Source: CAYWBU01 sp942491525 (GTDB lineage Bacteria; Desulfobacterota; Desulfomonilia; UBA1062). Taken from it: a DNA stretch of 38,209 bases. A program made the position numbers and the translations under genes. Shown one piece after another: positions 7,978 through 17,668 of this stretch. Within the stretch, counting starts at the first letter, position 1; each line of letters starts with the position of its first letter. The notes below the pieces were generated by a model that ran no database searches, had not been told where the DNA came from, and worked only from the letters and a program-made list of their open reading frames with translations. Where the stretch lies: positions 1 to 38,209 of the forward strand of contig CALOBW010000049.1 of the NCBI GenBank assembly GCA_942491525.1, given 5' to 3'.

Positions 7978-9429
7978 ATGAATATTACGACAGTGTTGCT
8001 GTTATTGGTAAGTATTGTCTGTTTGTTTTTGGCTGCATATGCGTTCTTTCAGTATAAGATAAAAAAAGAAGGTCAAGTTACCCTTACAGAAAAGGTGGAG
8101 CAGCTAAAAGATAATGTAGCTAAAGCTGAAGGTAAGTTACAGCAGATTAGTCTTGAATATGATGCTAAAGAGAGTGCCCTTCAGCATTTATTAGAACTTG
8201 AAGAACAAGAATCTCAATTACGTGAGAGCATTGATCAACTAAATGATAGTAACGATAAATTAAGCCAAGAAATTGGGTTGAAAACTCAGACCACAGAACG
8301 TCTCACGCAAGATATAAAAGATATTAAGAAGGAAATTTCATTATATACGCCTGTTCAGGATTATATAGATGTTGGTTTTTTTGAAGAACCTGAATATTTG
8401 TTTGAAACAAGTGAGCGTTTTAAAGCAGAAATTAAAATTATTCGAGATCAGCAAAAAGAAATGATCGCAGATAAGTCTGCGGTTAATATTCCAGACCAAA
8501 TCGCTGCAGTTAGTAACAACTCTCTCGCGAAGAAGATCTTACAGGGTCAGGCGAGGTTAATGTTAAAGTCATTCAATATTGAGTGTGACGCATTGATGGC
8601 GAAGGTTAAACCAAGCAACTTTGCGAATACTCTTGATAGGATTAATAAGTTGGCGGAAGAAATTGAAAAAACAGCAGCGTCTTTAAGTTGTGGATTTTCA
8701 AAAGAGTATGTGCGGCTTAAATTTAATGAATGTGAATTGCAATATCAATTTAAGTTGAAAGATCAATATGAGAAAGAGGAGCAAAAGGCGATAAAAGAGC
8801 AGATGCGAGAGGAACAAAAAGCAATCAGGGAATATGAAAGAATGATTGCCAAGGCTCAGAAGGAAGAAGAAATGTATCGTAGTGCTCTTGATGTTGCTCG
8901 CAAAGAACTGGAACTTGCAGGAGATCAAGAGAGACAGATGCTTGAAGACAAGATAGCTCTGCTCCAGCAGCAGCTTGAGGAAGCATCAGAGAATGAAAAA
9001 CGGGCTAAAAGTATGGCCGAGCAAACTAGAAGAGGTCATGTCTATATAATTAGTAATATAGGTTCATTTGGTGAAAATGTTTATAAAATTGGTTTGACAC
9101 GTAGGCTGGAACCGTTGGATCGAGTAAAAGAATTGGGTGATGCCAGTGTACCGTTTTCATTTGATGTACATGCTCTTATTTATTCGGACGATGCTCCTTC
9201 TCTGGAGTCGCATCTTCATAGGGAATTTAACAAGCATAGAGTTAATGCTGTTAATCTGAGGAAAGAATTTTTTGCTGTAGACCTTGAGGCTATTAGACAG
9301 AAAGCTAAAGAGATAGTCGGTGATAGTGTTGAATTCAAAATGACGGCGCTTGCAGAAGAGTATTATGAAAGCCATAAATTGAGGAAGCAATTACAGGCAT
9401 CGGGTAAAGATACTATCCTTATTCATTAA
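7978..9429 (+). CDS. Membrane-anchored DUF4041 / T5orf172 (GIY-YIG-like) protein
   Basis: A 483-aa protein. Residues 5-27 form one membrane helix, residues 30-115 a coiled coil, about 115-270 a DUF4041-like region (DYIDVGFFEEPEYLFETSERF), 270-345 a second charged coiled coil, and 353-445 a T5orf172/MUG113 domain of the GIY-YIG superfamily (HVYIISNIGSFGENVYKIG, then LESHLHREFNKHRVN and RKEFF). T5orf172 domains occur in phage proteins and in genomic-island proteins with presumed nuclease activity. The DUF4041 + T5orf172 architecture is known in bacteria but has no settled function. Ribosome site AAAGGGGGA ahead of ATG 7978. Low G+C content and position beside a tRNA gene point to horizontal acquisition. 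Membrane anchoring by the first helix is inferred. Confidence 0.85.
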   Translation: MNITTVLLLLVSIVCLFLAAYAFFQYKIKKEGQVTLTEKVEQLKDNVAKAEGKLQQISLEYDAKESALQHLLELEEQESQLRESIDQLNDSNDKLSQEIGLKTQTTERLTQDIKDIKKEISLYTPVQDYIDVGFFEEPEYLFETSERFKAEIKIIRDQQKEMIADKSAVNIPDQIAAVSNNSLAKKILQGQARLMLKSFNIECDALMAKVKPSNFANTLDRINKLAEEIEKTAASLSCGFSKEYVRLKFNECELQYQFKLKDQYEKEEQKAIKEQMREEQKAIREYERMIAKAQKEEEMYRSALDVARKELELAGDQERQMLEDKIALLQQQLEEASENEKRAKSMAEQTRRGHVYIISNIGSFGENVYKIGLTRRLEPLDRVKELGDASVPFSFDVHALIYSDDAPSLESHLHREFNKHRVNAVNLRKEFFAVDLEAIRQKAKEIVGDSVEFKMTALAEEYYESHKLRKQLQASGKDTILIH

Positions 9430-9477
9430 ATGTGAAATGCATTGGGGGCAGATTAAAAATAATCCAATAAAAGAAAC

Positions 9478-9553
9478 TGGCGCCCCCGGCATGAATCGAA
9501 CATGCGACACCGTGCTTAGGAGGCACGTGCTCTATCCCCTGAGCTACGGGGGC
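9478..9553 (-). tRNA. tRNA-Arg (anticodon CCU)
   Basis: Read on the minus strand, the 76 nt fold as a complete cloverleaf. The acceptor GCCCCCG pairs with CGGGGGC, the D-arm is GCTC/GAGC, the anticodon arm is CGTGC-CTCCTAA-GCACG with anticodon CCU, and the T-arm includes GTTCGATTC. The discriminator base is G and CCA is encoded (9478-9480). A TTGACT-N17-TAACTA promoter lies just upstream. CCU tRNAs read AGG, a rare arginine codon in G+C-rich genomes. The A+T-rich segment to its left ends beside the tRNA 3' end, a classic island insertion position, although no attachment repeat or integrase was found. Confidence 0.95.
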
Positions 9554-9567
9554 GCAGGTAAGCCGAA

Positions 9568-9596
9568 TAGTTAATCAGGGCGCGGTTTTTAGTCAA
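9568..9596 (-). promoter_or_regulatory. Sigma-70-type promoter of tRNA-Arg
   Basis: On the minus strand TTGACT (9591-9596) and TAACTA (9568-9573) are separated by 17 bp, and the tRNA begins 15 nt after the -10 box. The -35 box starts 12 nt after the stop of the small upstream gene. Confidence 0.6.
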
Positions 9597-9607
9597 GTAT
9601 AAACTAC

Positions 9608-9757
9608 CTATTTCTTTGATTTTGGCAGGATGGTCTGCTTGATCCGGGCAATATAATCTTGGGCGTGATAGCCGTAGCGGTCCATAAACTCGATATAGGT
9701 ATCCACGATGTTATAGAAAGACAGTTTGGAAGCAACTTTTTTGAGGGCTGTAAGCAT
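9608..9757 (-). CDS. Small 49-aa protein of unknown function
   Basis: The start at ATG 9757 is supported by AAAGGAGAG ending about five bases upstream. A longer reading from 9841 would translate the tRNA-like repeat and is rejected. The product is basic and helical (MLTALKKVASKLSFYNIV... followed by FMDRYGYHAQDYI and a Lys-rich end), soluble, with no motif I recognise. Small basic proteins with a YGYHxxDY-like segment recall DUF1127-type regulators only loosely. It is oriented like the tRNA, whose promoter begins immediately after its stop, so some read-through into the tRNA is possible. Confidence 0.6.
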   Translation of the reverse strand: MLTALKKVASKLSFYNIVDTYIEFMDRYGYHAQDYIARIKQTILPKSKK

Positions 9758-9818
9758 GTTTCTCTCCTTTAAACATCTAATAGACAGCTCCAAGAATCCG
9801 CAAAGGTCAACATTAAAG

Positions 9819-9854
9819 TAGAGCACGTGCCTCCTAAGCACGGTGTCGCATGTT
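9819..9854 (+). repeat. 36-nt inverted partial copy of tRNA-Arg(CCU)
   Basis: These 36 bases match the tRNA sense strand perfectly and lie in opposite orientation to the true tRNA (matching bases 9499-9534 on the plus strand). The copy runs from the 3' half of the D-arm through the whole anticodon arm and variable loop into the 5' half of the T-arm; acceptor and complete D/T stems are missing, so it is not a functional tRNA. It lies 33 nt upstream of the U32 gene start (sense orientation for that transcript) and 61 nt upstream of the small minus-strand gene. Confidence 0.95.
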
Positions 9855-9887
9855 GATCTTGCGCCATGCTTACGCTATAGCAGGCTC

Positions 9888-11120
9888 ATGCAGATACCTG
9901 AGATTTTGGCTCCGGCCGGTAATTGGGAAACTTTGGAGACGGCCTGCCTCTACGGGGCGGACGCGGTCTACATGGGTGTGCGCGGCGAAACAAACCTGCG
10001 CGCCGGCGCCAAGAATTTTGGCCCCGAAGACCTTAATGACGCGGTAACTTTTGCCCATGAGCGCGGCGTGCGCGTCTATCTGACTCTCAATGTCTATCCC
10101 CACGATCATCAGCTCGAAGAGGTGGCCGCAACGGCCCGCCTGGCCCAGGCGTGCGGCGTGGACGCCGTGATCGTGGCCGATCTGGGCGTGCTGGGACTGG
10201 TCAAAGAGGTCGCTCCCGGGCTCAAGATCCACATCAGCACCCAGGCCAACACCGTCAACTCCCAGGCCGTCAAAGTTTGGCAGCAGCTGGGCGCCAGCCG
10301 CATCGTGCTGGCCCGCGAACTGAGCCGTCATGAAATTAGCAAGCTGAGAGACGCTACCGATGCGGAGCTGGAGATCTTCGTGCACGGCAGCGTTTGCATC
10401 TCCATGTCGGGCCGCTGCCTGATCAGCAACTATCTCAACATGCGCGACGCCAACCAGGGCAAGTGCACCCACCCCTGCCGCTGGGGCTACGCCCTGGTGG
10501 AGGAGAAGCGCCCGGGCGTCTACTTCCCCATCGAAGAGAGTGACGGCGTCACCCACCTCTACAACTCCAACGATATGTGCCTGCTGCCGGTCATCGACCA
10601 GGTTTTGAACCTGGGCATCCAGAGTCTCAAGATTGAGGGGCGCAACAAGACCGCCCTCTATGTGGGCACAGTCGTCTCGGCCTACCGCCGTGCCGTTGAT
10701 GCCTGGAAGTTAGATCCGCACAACTTCAGCCTCGACCCCGAGCTGCTGGACGAGATCCATAAGGTCAACAACCGCGGCTATTTTCTGGGCTTCTTCGAGG
10801 GCACCCCGGACGAGAGCGCCATCCGCTATGCCAAGAACGACTATGAGCAGACCCACCATCTGGCGGCCAAGGTGCTGGAGGTGCGTGAGGACGGCATAGT
10901 CGTCATGGGCGGCCGCAATCCATTGTTGGAGGGCATGCAGCTGGAGCTTCTGAGCTGCGACGGCAGCCGCCACAGCTTCGGCCTGGAAAATGCCACGTCC
11001 AATGGCGTGCCCGTCGACCGCGTGCGGCCCAACCAGAACTTTGAGCTGCGGCTGCCCTTTAAGGTTCGGGCCGGCGAGCTGATCCGCAAGCCCTTCAGTG
11101 CGGGCGATAAAATTCTCTGA
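9888..11120 (+). CDS. trhP: U32 family protein, TrhP-like tRNA uridine hydroxylase
   Basis: A 410-aa peptidase-U32-type protein. The start at ATG 9888 gives the usual N-terminus (MQIPEILAPAGNWETLETA); an earlier frame from 9843 would run through the tRNA-like repeat. Four cysteines expected to bind an Fe-S cluster are visible at about 170, 177, 193 and 197 (VHGSVCISMSGRC and GKCTHPC), followed by RWGYALVEEKRPG and SLKIEGRNK. The order matches YegQ/TrhP, the prephenate-dependent enzyme that hydroxylates U34 of certain tRNAs, rather than the longer RlhA. The ribosome site is weak. It is followed closely by the helicase gene. Alternative: another U32 paralogue with a different RNA target. Confidence 0.8.
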   Translation: MQIPEILAPAGNWETLETACLYGADAVYMGVRGETNLRAGAKNFGPEDLNDAVTFAHERGVRVYLTLNVYPHDHQLEEVAATARLAQACGVDAVIVADLGVLGLVKEVAPGLKIHISTQANTVNSQAVKVWQQLGASRIVLARELSRHEISKLRDATDAELEIFVHGSVCISMSGRCLISNYLNMRDANQGKCTHPCRWGYALVEEKRPGVYFPIEESDGVTHLYNSNDMCLLPVIDQVLNLGIQSLKIEGRNKTALYVGTVVSAYRRAVDAWKLDPHNFSLDPELLDEIHKVNNRGYFLGFFEGTPDESAIRYAKNDYEQTHHLAAKVLEVREDGIVVMGGRNPLLEGMQLELLSCDGSRHSFGLENATSNGVPVDRVRPNQNFELRLPFKVRAGELIRKPFSAGDKIL

Positions 11121-11143
11121 TTTCCAGTTCAGCATAATATGCT

Positions 11144-13012
11144 ATGTCCCTTCTTATGAAAGAGTTATCCCATGATGGACTGAATCCGGAACAGCTCAAG
11201 GCTGTTAAACATACTGAGGGCCCCCTGCTGATCTTTGCCGGCGCGGGTTCGGGCAAGACGCGCGTGATCGTGCACCGCGTGGCCCAGCTCATCTCCCAGG
11301 GCGTCAACCCGGCTGAGATTCTCTGCCTGACCTTTACCAACAAGGCCGCCAGCGAGATGAAGGAGCGCCTGCACTCCATGATCGGTCCGGCCGATGTCTG
11401 GGCCGGCACCTTCCACTCCTTCGGCGCCTGGTTCCTGCGTCATGAGGCCCACCGCCTGGACTATCCGCGCTCCTTCATCATCTATGATGCCGCGGATCAG
11501 AAGTCGCTGATCGGCAAGTGCATCAAGGGGCTGCACTATAAGAAGGAGAAGGGCATGGACGGCACCATCGCCTGGCTGATCGGCATGGCCAAGGACACCA
11601 TGCAGAACATCGAGTATCTGCCCCATGACCTGCCCTTTGACCCCCAGCCGGTGATCGATCTCTATGACCAGCGCATGCGTGAGTACGGCGCCTTTGACTT
11701 CGGCGACCTGCTCTCCAAACCCTACGCCATCCTGCGGGAGAACCCCGAGGTGGCCGCGCGCTATCAGAACATGTTCCGCTACATCCTGGTGGACGAGTAT
11801 CAGGATACCAACATGGCCCAGTATAACCTGCTGATGTCGCTGGTGGGGCTGGAGAAGAACATCTGCGTGGTGGGCGACGACGACCAGTCGATCTACGGCT
11901 GGCGCGGCGCTGATGTTGGCAACATCCTGCGCTTCAAGCAGGATTTCGAAGGCGCCGAGGTGGTCATCCTGGAGGAGAACTACCGCTCCAGCGAAAACAT
12001 CCTCAAGGCGGCCGCCAGCCTGATCGCCAACAACTCGGTGCGCGAGCCCAAGAAGCTGCGCTCCAACATGACCGGCGGCGAGGGCGTGCGCATCGAGGAG
12101 TACCGTGATGCGGCCGATGAGGCCGATGCCGTGGCCTGGCAGATCGGCCGTCTGATCGACGGCGGGGCCAGCCCCGAGGAGATCGGCGTCTTCTACCGTG
12201 TCAACGCCCTTTCGCGCCAGATCGAAGAGGCCTTTGTGCGGCGCTACATCCCCTACAACGTCTATGGCGGCCAGCGCTTCTATGAGCGGCGCGAGATCAA
12301 GGATGTGATCGCCTACCTGCGCCTGATCTCCAACTCCAAGGATGAGGAGGCCCTGGCGCGCGTGATCAACACCCCGGTGCGCGGCATCGGGCCCAAGTCC
12401 CTGACCAACCTGCAGGAGTTTGCCCGCAGCCAGGGTTTGACTTCGCTGGAGGCCATCCCGGCGGCCATTGAAACCAAGGCCCTCAAGGGCAAGGCCGCTG
12501 CCGGCGCCGCTGATTTTTACAAGAAGGTCATGCAGCTTAAAGGCATGGAGCCGGTCATGGATGTGGGCGATCTGATCCGCAACATCGTCGAGATCGGCGG
12601 CCTGGAGGCGGCCCTCAAGAATGAGGTTGACGGCGAGGACCGCATCACCAACATCAGGGAGCTGCAGGTCAGTGCCGAGGGTTCCGATGATCTGCAGAAC
12701 TGGCTCGAGGAGAAGGCGCTCATGAATCCGGTGGATGATATTGCCGGTGAGAAGGTCAGCGTCATGACCCTGCACATGTCCAAGGGCCTCGAGTTTGACT
12801 ACGTCTTCATCCTGGGGCTGGAGGACGGTATTCTGCCGCACTCGCGCTCTCTGGACACCACCGAGGATATCGAGGAGGAGCGCCGGCTGCTCTATGTCGG
12901 CATCACCCGCGCCCGCAAGGAGGCCCGCCTCTCCTGGGCCAGGGTGCGCGCCCTCTACGGCCGCGAGATCTATCAGGTGCCGTCTGGTTTTATCTATGAG
13001 ATTGAGTGCTGA
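11144..13012 (+). CDS. UvrD/Rep/PcrA-type superfamily 1A DNA helicase
   Basis: A 622-aa helicase with all expected motifs: Q motif (LNPEQLKAV, from residue 13), Walker A GAGSGKT (33-39), motif Ia (TFTNKAASEM), motif II DEYQDTN, motif III GDDDQSIYGWRGA, motif IV ENYRS, motif V (TLHMSKGLEFDYVFILGLEDG) and motif VI (EEERRLLYVGITRAR). It unwinds DNA 3' to 5' in repair or fork restart. The protein ends soon after motif VI (VPSGFIYEIEC), so it lacks the 50-100 residue C-terminal extension that in UvrD/PcrA contacts RNA polymerase; Rep is nearer in length. The ribosome site is not obvious; ATG 11156 is an alternative start. It begins 23 nt after the U32 gene. Confidence 0.93.
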   Translation: MSLLMKELSHDGLNPEQLKAVKHTEGPLLIFAGAGSGKTRVIVHRVAQLISQGVNPAEILCLTFTNKAASEMKERLHSMIGPADVWAGTFHSFGAWFLRHEAHRLDYPRSFIIYDAADQKSLIGKCIKGLHYKKEKGMDGTIAWLIGMAKDTMQNIEYLPHDLPFDPQPVIDLYDQRMREYGAFDFGDLLSKPYAILRENPEVAARYQNMFRYILVDEYQDTNMAQYNLLMSLVGLEKNICVVGDDDQSIYGWRGADVGNILRFKQDFEGAEVVILEENYRSSENILKAAASLIANNSVREPKKLRSNMTGGEGVRIEEYRDAADEADAVAWQIGRLIDGGASPEEIGVFYRVNALSRQIEEAFVRRYIPYNVYGGQRFYERREIKDVIAYLRLISNSKDEEALARVINTPVRGIGPKSLTNLQEFARSQGLTSLEAIPAAIETKALKGKAAAGAADFYKKVMQLKGMEPVMDVGDLIRNIVEIGGLEAALKNEVDGEDRITNIRELQVSAEGSDDLQNWLEEKALMNPVDDIAGEKVSVMTLHMSKGLEFDYVFILGLEDGILPHSRSLDTTEDIEEERRLLYVGITRARKEARLSWARVRALYGREIYQVPSGFIYEIEC

Positions 13013-13029
13013 TCGTTATTAGATAGGAT

Positions 13030-14400
<1,371 letters not shown>

Positions 14401-14403
14401 TTT

Positions 14404-14438
14404 TCACGAATAGTTGGGGCTCTCCCGAAATATCGTGA
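14404..14438. promoter_or_regulatory. Upstream activator sites for rdh operon 1
   Basis: Two copies of a 16-bp motif related to TCACGATATGTTGGGA: TCACGAATAGTTGGGG on the plus strand (14404-14419) and, inverted, TCCCGAAATATCGTGA (14423-14438). Centres are about 19-20 bp apart and the pair lies roughly 100-130 bp upstream of the sigma-54 promoter, the expected distance for enhancer-binding protein sites. The same motif recurs before the second rdhA. Confidence 0.7.
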
Positions 14439-14535
14439 ACTTTCCGGTTTTCATGAAGATGGCTTGAGCCGCAGCTTCGGGCAGAATAATCGTATTACCG
14501 GATATATAGAGCGATCTGATTGCGCAGGCGCCCGC

Positions 14536-14551
14536 TGGCACGCTGCTTGCC
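14536..14551 (+). promoter_or_regulatory. Sigma-54 (-24/-12) promoter of rdh operon 1
   Basis: TGGCACGCTGCTTGCC matches the sigma-54 consensus TGGCACG-N4-TTGC exactly. The GG (14537-14538) and GC (14549-14550) elements are correctly spaced. It lies about 37 nt before the rdhA1 start, in a 187-nt intergenic region. Confidence 0.88.
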
Positions 14552-14587
14552 CTTATCTGTTCAGAAATTAACAGATGGAGGCAAGTG

Positions 14588-15853
14588 ATGAAGAAGAAAT
14601 CAGAGCCCAAGGACGGCGTTTCGCGCCGCGATTTTTTGAAGCTGACCTCGGCCACCGCCGCCGTGGGCGCCACCGCCGTGGTGGCCCCGGAGGCCCAGGC
14701 GGCCGCTCTTTTCAAGGAGCATGACAAGTTTCCCCTGGAGCTCAGGCCGGACTACAAACGCTTTCCGCAGCGCAACACGATCTTCATGCGCGCCGCCAGC
14801 GGCCATGAGCCCAAGATAACCGAGTATGCCATCGCCTTTGATCAGCCCAAGTTCACCGACAAGCCCGGCTGGACCCAGCTGGACAAGGCCCTCGACCGGG
14901 CCGCCTGGACCGTGCATGACGAGTACTCGCCCGATTCGGCCGGCGGCGCGCCCAATACGCCGGCCTTCAAGTGGGACCGCGAGCCGGCCAAGCAGAAGTA
15001 TAAGTTTGAGAACAAGAAAGAGGCCAGCCAGATCATCAAGCGGGCCTCAACCTTCCTGGGCGCCAGCCTGGTGGGCATCACGCCCTATGATGAGCGCTGG
15101 GTCTATGAGTTCTTCTACGATCCCGAGCACGATGTGGATATTCCGGTCAAATTCCCCTTCAAGCCCAAGTCGGTCATCGTCATGGCCCTGGAGATGGACT
15201 ATGACAACTTCACCACGGCGCCCTCCTGGATCGCCAGCGCCGGGGCCGGCAAGCAGTATTCGCGCATGGCCTTCATGGGCGCCTCGGTGGCCAACTTCAT
15301 CAACCAGCTGGGCTACCGCGCCTTCGGCACCGGCAACGATGTGGCCCTGAGCGTGCCCTACGCCATTGCCGCCGGCCTGGGTGAACTGGGCCGCAACGGC
15401 AGCCTGATCACCTTCAAGTACGGCCCGCGGGTGCGCCTCTGCAAGGTCTTCACCGAGCTGGAGCTGGAGTACGACAAGCCCGTCACCTTCGGCGTCAAGG
15501 AGTTCTGCTCCACCTGCAAGCGCTGCGCCGAGGCCTGTCCCTCCAAGGCCATCAGCTTTGCCGATGAGCCCAACTTTGATATTCCCAACAAGTCCAACAA
15601 TCCCGGGGTGGCCAAGTGGGCCATGGATGCCGAGAAGTGCTTCAAGTTCTGGGGCGAGAACGGCGGCGACTGCGGCGCCTGCATCACCAGCTGCGTCTAC
15701 AGCAAGCCCGACCTCTGGCATCACCGTATGATGGCGGCCATGTCGGCCGTGCCGGGCGGGCCGGTGCACTCGGTCATGACCGAGATGGACAGGATCTTCG
15801 GCTACGGCAACACCTACGACGACAAGGCCATCCGCAAGTGGTGGAAGGGTTAA
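14588..15853 (+). CDS. rdhA: Reductive dehalogenase catalytic subunit 1
   Basis: A 421-aa protein. ATG 14588 is preferred over the adjacent GTG 14585 because GGAGG at 14577-14581 is then six bases away. The N-terminus has a Tat signal (SRRDFLK, then a hydrophobic Ala-rich stretch to EAQAA). The RdhA core includes VPYAIAAGLGELGRNG and two [4Fe-4S] motifs. The first is C307-x2-C310-x2-C313-x3-C317-P; the second has C351, C362-x2-C365-x3-C369 with Val instead of the usual Pro after the last Cys. RdhA enzymes remove halogens from organohalides using a corrinoid and two Fe-S clusters, facing the periplasm. The substrate cannot be read from sequence. Somewhat short for the family. A close paralogue lies at 17669. 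Confidence 0.95.
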   Translation: MKKKSEPKDGVSRRDFLKLTSATAAVGATAVVAPEAQAAALFKEHDKFPLELRPDYKRFPQRNTIFMRAASGHEPKITEYAIAFDQPKFTDKPGWTQLDKALDRAAWTVHDEYSPDSAGGAPNTPAFKWDREPAKQKYKFENKKEASQIIKRASTFLGASLVGITPYDERWVYEFFYDPEHDVDIPVKFPFKPKSVIVMALEMDYDNFTTAPSWIASAGAGKQYSRMAFMGASVANFINQLGYRAFGTGNDVALSVPYAIAAGLGELGRNGSLITFKYGPRVRLCKVFTELELEYDKPVTFGVKEFCSTCKRCAEACPSKAISFADEPNFDIPNKSNNPGVAKWAMDAEKCFKFWGENGGDCGACITSCVYSKPDLWHHRMMAAMSAVPGGPVHSVMTEMDRIFGYGNTYDDKAIRKWWKG

Positions 15854-15863
15854 GGAGGAGACT

Positions 15864-16145
15864 ATGGAAATCTTCTGGTTCTTACTGGGCGCACTATGTG
15901 TGGGTATTATCTGGACTTTGAAAACCTGGGTCGCCAGGAAGGAGATCAAGCTCTCCTGGCTCTCCGTCTGCGGCATGGCCCTGGACCTCTTCCTCCTGCT
16001 CTTCACCCTGGCCTGGATGCAGGCCAGCTTCGCCGAGCGCGAAAACCAGGCCGGCGGCATGGGTTTGCTGATCATCGGCGGCCTGACCCTGGTCATCTTC
16101 TTCCTGACCCGCCGCCAGCTGGCCAGGGATAATGCCGCCGAGTAA
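15864..16145 (+). CDS. rdhB: RdhB-type membrane anchor 1
   Basis: A 93-aa protein with three predicted membrane helices (FWFLLGALCVGIIW, then DLFLLLFTLAWM, then MGLLIIGGLTLVIFFLT) separated by short charged loops. Size, topology and position 10 nt behind rdhA are as in RdhB, which anchors the exported dehalogenase to the outer face of the cytoplasmic membrane. Ribosome site GGAGGAG. Its last 54 residues are identical to those of the second RdhB. Confidence 0.92.
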   Translation: MEIFWFLLGALCVGIIWTLKTWVARKEIKLSWLSVCGMALDLFLLLFTLAWMQASFAERENQAGGMGLLIIGGLTLVIFFLTRRQLARDNAAE

Positions 16146-16155
16146 TGAAAAGACC

Positions 16156-17496
<1,341 letters not shown>

Positions 17497-17498
17497 AA

Positions 17499-17533
17499 TC
17501 ACGATATGTTGGGATTTTTGCGATATGTTGGGA
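17499..17533. promoter_or_regulatory. Upstream activator sites for rdh operon 2
   Basis: Two direct copies of the activator motif: TCACGATATGTTGGGA (17499-17514) and TGCGATATGTTGGGA (17519-17533), 20 bp apart and about 90-120 bp upstream of the sigma-54 promoter. A weaker half-copy GATATGTT lies at 17568-17575. The first copy begins two bases after the stop of regulator 2. Confidence 0.75.
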
Positions 17534-17618
17534 CTTCTCTCTTCAGCCGCAAAACTCCGGCAGCCGGGATATGTTAAAATATTAACAAGTTAGAACTCGC
17601 AGCGGCCCGTCCGTCAAG

Positions 17619-17634
17619 TGGCACAGAGCTTGCC
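17619..17634 (+). promoter_or_regulatory. Sigma-54 (-24/-12) promoter of rdh operon 2
   Basis: TGGCACAGAGCTTGCC has the sigma-54 GG (17620-17621) and GC (17632-17633) elements at the correct 12-bp step. It precedes rdhA2 by 34 nt and overlaps an in-frame GTG at 17618, which therefore cannot be the rdhA2 start. Confidence 0.87.
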
Positions 17635-17668
17635 CATATGGGGCAGCAACTACGAGGGAGGCAACCAA

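Noticed and set aside
7617..9560. Attachment-site direct repeat marking the ends of an island at the tRNA
   Set aside because: I looked for a copy of the tRNA 3' end to the left of the A+T-rich segment. Only a loose resemblance at 7621-7632 (ATGCCGGGCATC) was found, and there is no integrase gene.
9758..9841. N-terminal extension of the small minus-strand gene (77-aa version)
   Set aside because: The extension translates the tRNA-like repeat and its start has no ribosome site; ATG 9757 has AAAGGAGAG.
11165..12841. 558-aa open frame on the minus strand inside the helicase gene
   Set aside because: It is an antisense shadow created by strong G+C third-position bias; the plus-strand helicase has every expected motif. 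The same applies to the long minus-strand frames at 12994-14271, 16093-17367, 15047-16168 and 36208-37536.
17618..17668. Upstream GTG start for rdhA2
   Set aside because: The extra residues would be encoded by the sigma54 promoter itself, and they would precede the Tat signal. ATG 17669 has a good ribosome site.
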